From CAZTHL01 sp964613585 (GTDB lineage: Bacteria > Pseudomonadota > Alphaproteobacteria > DSM-16000 > Inquilinaceae), in assembly GCA_964613585.1 (NCBI GenBank), contig CAZTHL010000140.1, forward strand, positions 1 through 6,283: 6,283 bases of DNA, written 5' to 3'. The notes under the pieces are model-generated. The model saw nothing but the letters and a program-made list of their open reading frames with translations. It searched no databases and had not been told where the DNA came from. The stretch's first letter is position 1. Each line of letters starts with the position of its first letter. The position numbers and the translations under genes are program-made. Of the stretch, positions 4,632 through 6,283 are shown piece after piece.

Positions 4632-4782
4632 GCGGGGGTGTCCCCCGCTCGAAGGGGTGACGGAAGACCGGCGAGAGCGCGGGGCTGAAAGTAGAGTTCA
4701 GCGCGACAGCGAACTTCGCCGGTGCGCGACACGGGAGGTGCCGGGTTCCTTGCTACGCTGCAACCGCAGCGTAGCGCCAAGG
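4632..4782 (+). ncRNA. Candidate structured RNA or origin-like element (stacked inverted repeats)
   Basis: Three separate folds lie in 151 nt. The first is GCGGGGG-TGT-CCCCCGC (4632-4648), a perfect 7-bp hairpin. The second is ACCGGCGA (4667-4674) with TCGCCGGT (4716-4723), enclosing GCTGAA (4684-4689) / TTCAGC (4697-4702). The third is GCTACGCTGC-AACC-GCAGCGTAGC (4752-4775), a perfect 10-bp hairpin lengthened by CCTT (4748-4751) / AAGG (4779-4782) past a 3-nt bulge. Protein readings of the region are low-complexity R/P-rich. I match it to no known RNA family. It could equally be an origin of transfer or replication remnant, and the transcribed strand is not known. It lies 360 bp upstream of the 150-codon ORF. 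Confidence 0.35.
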
Positions 4783-5041
4783 CAGCCGCTCGTCGATGGG
4801 GGTGATCTTGTGGTCGGCGATGCTACTCCGGATGTCCGTCAGCTAAGCCTGCGGCTCGACGCTATTGAGCTTCGTCGCTTCCAGCGAGCGCGTGCATTAT
4901 CGAGACACGGATTCACGGCAGCGTCGGAATGCGTATGGCAGCGGTGGACGGGGAGCGGGCTTCCCGACGCGCTGTCGTTTGGTCCGGAGTGCGCCGAGAA
5001 CCGGGCGAAACCGGCCAAGTATTGCACGGGGGTCTTGACGC

Positions 5042-5058
5042 CGCGCAATCCTTGCGCG
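5042..5058. promoter_or_regulatory. 7-bp inverted repeat with a 3-nt centre, upstream of the two-ORF unit
   Basis: CGCGCAA-TCC-TTGCGCG is perfect and starts 1 nt after the TTGACG hexamer. It lies about 85 bp upstream of the ATG at 5143, a plausible operator position. Confidence 0.35.
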
Positions 5059-5132
5059 ACCCCAGCTCATACGGTCGCCGCTCTGTCTCATGATACCGTC
5101 ACGGTCAATCCGGACGATGACGCCGCGGTCTT

Positions 5133-5137
5133 GGAGG
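5133..5137 (+). promoter_or_regulatory. Shine-Dalgarno for the 150-codon ORF
   Basis: GGAGG lies 5 nt before the ATG at 5143. It decides in favour of this start over the much longer open frame that begins near 4498. Confidence 0.75.
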
Positions 5138-5142
5138 TCACG

Positions 5143-5595
5143 ATGGCGCTGGCGCAGCTTCTGTTCAGTGTTCTGGTCAGCGGCGCCGAGCTCGTCGCGT
5201 CGGGGGCGGTGACGGAGTTCGCAAAAGGTGCCGGCAAGGCAGCCTTCGAAGCGCTCAAGAACCGACTGACCACGCAGCACGACTTGAAGTCGTTGCCGCT
5301 GCTCGAGGACGCGAAGACGAACCCGGCTTTCGAGGCGGCGATCAAGGACGAACTGGAAAAAAAGCCGGAGATCGCCAACGACGAGAAAGTGCTGGGGCTC
5401 GCCGAGACCCTGCGCGAGGCGATCGCGGCGTTGCCGGCCGAGACGCAGGCCCGCTACGCGGTCAACATCGACGAAATCCGCTCGGGTGGAGCGCTGCTGT
5501 TCGAGGCGGTCGAGGGCGTCAGGGCGAAGACCGCGACATCGCAAAGCGACATGACGTTCAAGGACGTCAAAGCACCACCACCGGGAAAAGAGTAG
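5143..5595 (+). CDS. 150-aa helical protein; 0-frame product of a candidate frameshift gene
   Basis: I do not recognise a named family. Residues 1-35 form a mostly apolar, small-residue helix (ALAQLLFSVLVSGAELVASG). Residues 35-97 are charged helices (ALKNRL, LPLLEDAKTNPAFEAAIKDE, VLGLAETLREAIAAL), like the small helical modules found at the N-termini of bacterial STAND/TPR conflict proteins. Residues 107-143 have short beta-like steps (VNIDEIRSGGALLFEAVEGV.. then DMTFKDV). The end is APPPGKE followed by TAG. Third codon positions are G/C-rich until the final eight codons (AAA GCA CCA CCA CCG GGA AAA GAG), where six end in A. This lies on the slippery site at 5583-5589. The downstream TPR ORF is in the -1 frame and has no start of its own, so the natural long product is probably a fusion of the two. 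A simple stop gives the 150-aa form. Confidence 0.8.
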   Translation: MALAQLLFSVLVSGAELVASGAVTEFAKGAGKAAFEALKNRLTTQHDLKSLPLLEDAKTNPAFEAAIKDELEKKPEIANDEKVLGLAETLREAIAALPAETQARYAVNIDEIRSGGALLFEAVEGVRAKTATSQSDMTFKDVKAPPPGKE

Positions 5596-5639
5596 GCGAC
5601 GGGGGCGAACCGGCCGAGACCCTGTCGCCCTTTACCGGT
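5583..5639 (+). promoter_or_regulatory. Candidate programmed -1 ribosomal frameshift signal
   Basis: GGGAAAA (5583-5589) is in the exact X_XXY_YYZ register of the upstream ORF (G GGA AAA). After a 5-nt spacer (5590-5594), GGCGACGGGG (5595-5604) pairs with CCCTGTCGCC (5620-5629): ten pairs including one G-U, with a 15-nt loop. Loop bases ACCGG (5609-5613) can also pair with CCGGT (5635-5639), making an H-type pseudoknot conceivable, though the connecting loop is short. The 0-frame stop TAG (5593-5595) follows two codons after the heptamer. A PPP-G codon run (5575-5586) sits just before and may slow ribosomes. The lambda gpG/gpGT frameshift uses the near-identical GGGAAAG. Confidence 0.55.
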
Positions 5640-6283
5640 CAAGCGCAGGTCGCCATCGGCCAGGCCCAGGTTGGCCACAACCTGAACATCCATCTCCAGC
5701 AGGCACCGGTGATCGACGTGGGCCTGGTGGTCGCGATCGCCGAGCAGCAGGGCTATCTCTCGCCGGAGAAAGCCAAGGCGCTTGAGGAGCAGGTGGCCCG
5801 CACGCAGGCCGATCTGGAGCGCATTCGCGCCGCGGATGCCGACTGGCGTGCCGACGTCGACGCGGCCATCGAAGTGTTCAACCGCAGCGACATCGACGGC
5901 GCCAAGGCGGCCTTTGCACGGATCGACGCGCTGATCGCCGAGCGGCGGGCCGAGCTCAGCGCCCAGGAACGCGAGCTACGCTTGGAGGAAGCGCGATCCA
6001 AGCACGCTCAGGCGACGCTGTTCTTTCCCTTCGAGGCTTCCCGCTCGGAGCCACTACTCACCCAAGCGGCGGAACTCGCAGAAACCAACGTCTGGTACTG
6101 GATCGCCTGCGGTCAGGCGCGCATCGAGACGGGCAACTTGAGCCGTGCCGAAGCCGCGTTCCAGACAGCTCGCGAGCTCGCCGAAGGGGACGGGGACGAG
6201 CGCGACCTAGCGGCAACTCTGGCCTACCTCGGCGACGTGCGGGTGGCGCAGGGCGAACTGCCGGCGGCGCTGGAGGCCTACGA
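5589..6283 (+). CDS. TPR-repeat protein, -1 frame continuation, 3' end outside the window
   Basis: The frame is open from the slippery site (next codon AGA at 5589) to the window end, 231 codons without a stop, with high third-position G/C from 5595 on. In order: a G/Q-rich beta-type segment with a doubled GQAQV and an RHIM-like core AQVGHNLNI (5637-5693); a charged, coiled-coil-like region from LSPEKAKALEEQVARTQADL (5757) to about 6030; then TPR 1 (VWYWIACGQARIETGNLSRA.., 6087-6197) and the start of TPR 2 (LAYLGDVRVAQGELPAALEA, from 6198). TPRs are protein-interaction scaffolds. From memory, this repeat type occurs in long arrays in Azospirillum-like bacteria. There is no ATG, GTG or TTG in this frame between 5595 and 5708. 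The first is GTG 5709, with only a weak AGG upstream and after conserved-looking coding sequence. It is therefore best read as join(5143..5589, 5589..>6283). Confidence 0.85.

Larger units (their letters stand above)
4783..5142. other. 360-bp leader region upstream of the two-ORF unit
   Basis: A + frame is open through this region into the next CDS, but its content (C, W and R scattered, no family resemblance) does not look like protein. The true start is set by the ribosome binding site at 5133. A TTGACG hexamer (5035-5040) resembles a -35 box, but no matching -10 follows at 16-18 bp. Dyads are present at 5042-5058 and ACCGT-C-ACGGT at 5095-5105. Confidence 0.5.

Noticed and set aside
4475..4780. 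101-aa minus ORF over the hairpin cluster
   Set aside because: Low-complexity, no family; the sequence is better explained by inverted repeats.
4498..5142. N-terminal extension of the 150-aa ORF to 365 aa
   Set aside because: The extension crosses strong hairpins, shows no protein-like composition, and the ATG at 5143 has GGAGG 5 nt upstream.
5709..5729. Independent start of the TPR ORF at GTG 5709, 5718 or 5727
   Set aside because: Codon bias and protein-like sequence extend at least 80 nt upstream in the same frame, and the ribosome binding site is weak. It cannot be excluded as a secondary start.
1..6283. CRISPR array, tRNA or rRNA genes, insertion sequences
   Set aside because: No spaced direct repeats of CRISPR type, no tRNA- or rRNA-like segments, and no transposase or terminal inverted repeats were found on reading both strands.

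Overview
The window is GC-rich with strong G/C preference at third codon positions. It fits an alphaproteobacterium, most likely Rhodospirillales/Azospirillaceae-like. The grounds are a LuxR-type quorum regulator, two RHH_4-type ribbon-helix-helix proteins, and a TPR protein of the '..LGDV.VAQG.LP.ALEAY..' type that I associate from memory with Azospirillum and relatives. The assignment is inferred from style, not from a marker gene.

Layout. Positions 1-461 are mostly non-coding on the + strand. They may hold the 5' part of a minus-strand gene (329 to beyond 1) and contain a perfect 20-bp palindrome. A complete LuxR-family acyl-homoserine-lactone (AHL) receptor gene (462-1199) follows, with no luxI in view. 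After a palindrome-rich gap come two small ribbon-helix-helix genes (1582-1887 and 2102-2446). They are divergent paralogues of opposite net charge. The second is preceded by a 32-codon ORF that overlaps it by ATGA. A gap with a 13-bp tandem repeat leads to a complete CatB/Vat-type hexapeptide O-acetyltransferase (2749-3402).

Positions 3403-4500 hold no intact gene. I see a frame-shifted, TPR-like remnant on the + strand (about 3525-4047). A lower-GC patch (about 4030-4490) carries pieces of three unrelated minus-strand genes butted together. This is gene debris typical of an unstable accessory region.

Positions 4534-4782 contain an unusual cluster of strong inverted repeats that could form a structured RNA or an origin-like element. 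A two-ORF unit then begins: a 150-codon helical ORF (5143-5595) followed by a TPR ORF that runs off the window.

The most interesting observation is the junction of these last two ORFs. The TPR reading frame has no ATG, GTG or TTG start until well inside its coding sequence, and it lies in the -1 frame of the first ORF. The first ORF ends on an in-register slippery heptamer G GGA AAA. It is followed by a 5-nt spacer and a 10-bp GC-rich stem-loop with a possible pseudoknot. This is the textbook layout of a programmed -1 ribosomal frameshift. It would give a short 150-aa product and a long fusion carrying an RHIM-like motif, a coiled coil and TPRs. A 1-nt deletion or a sequencing undercall is the competing explanation.
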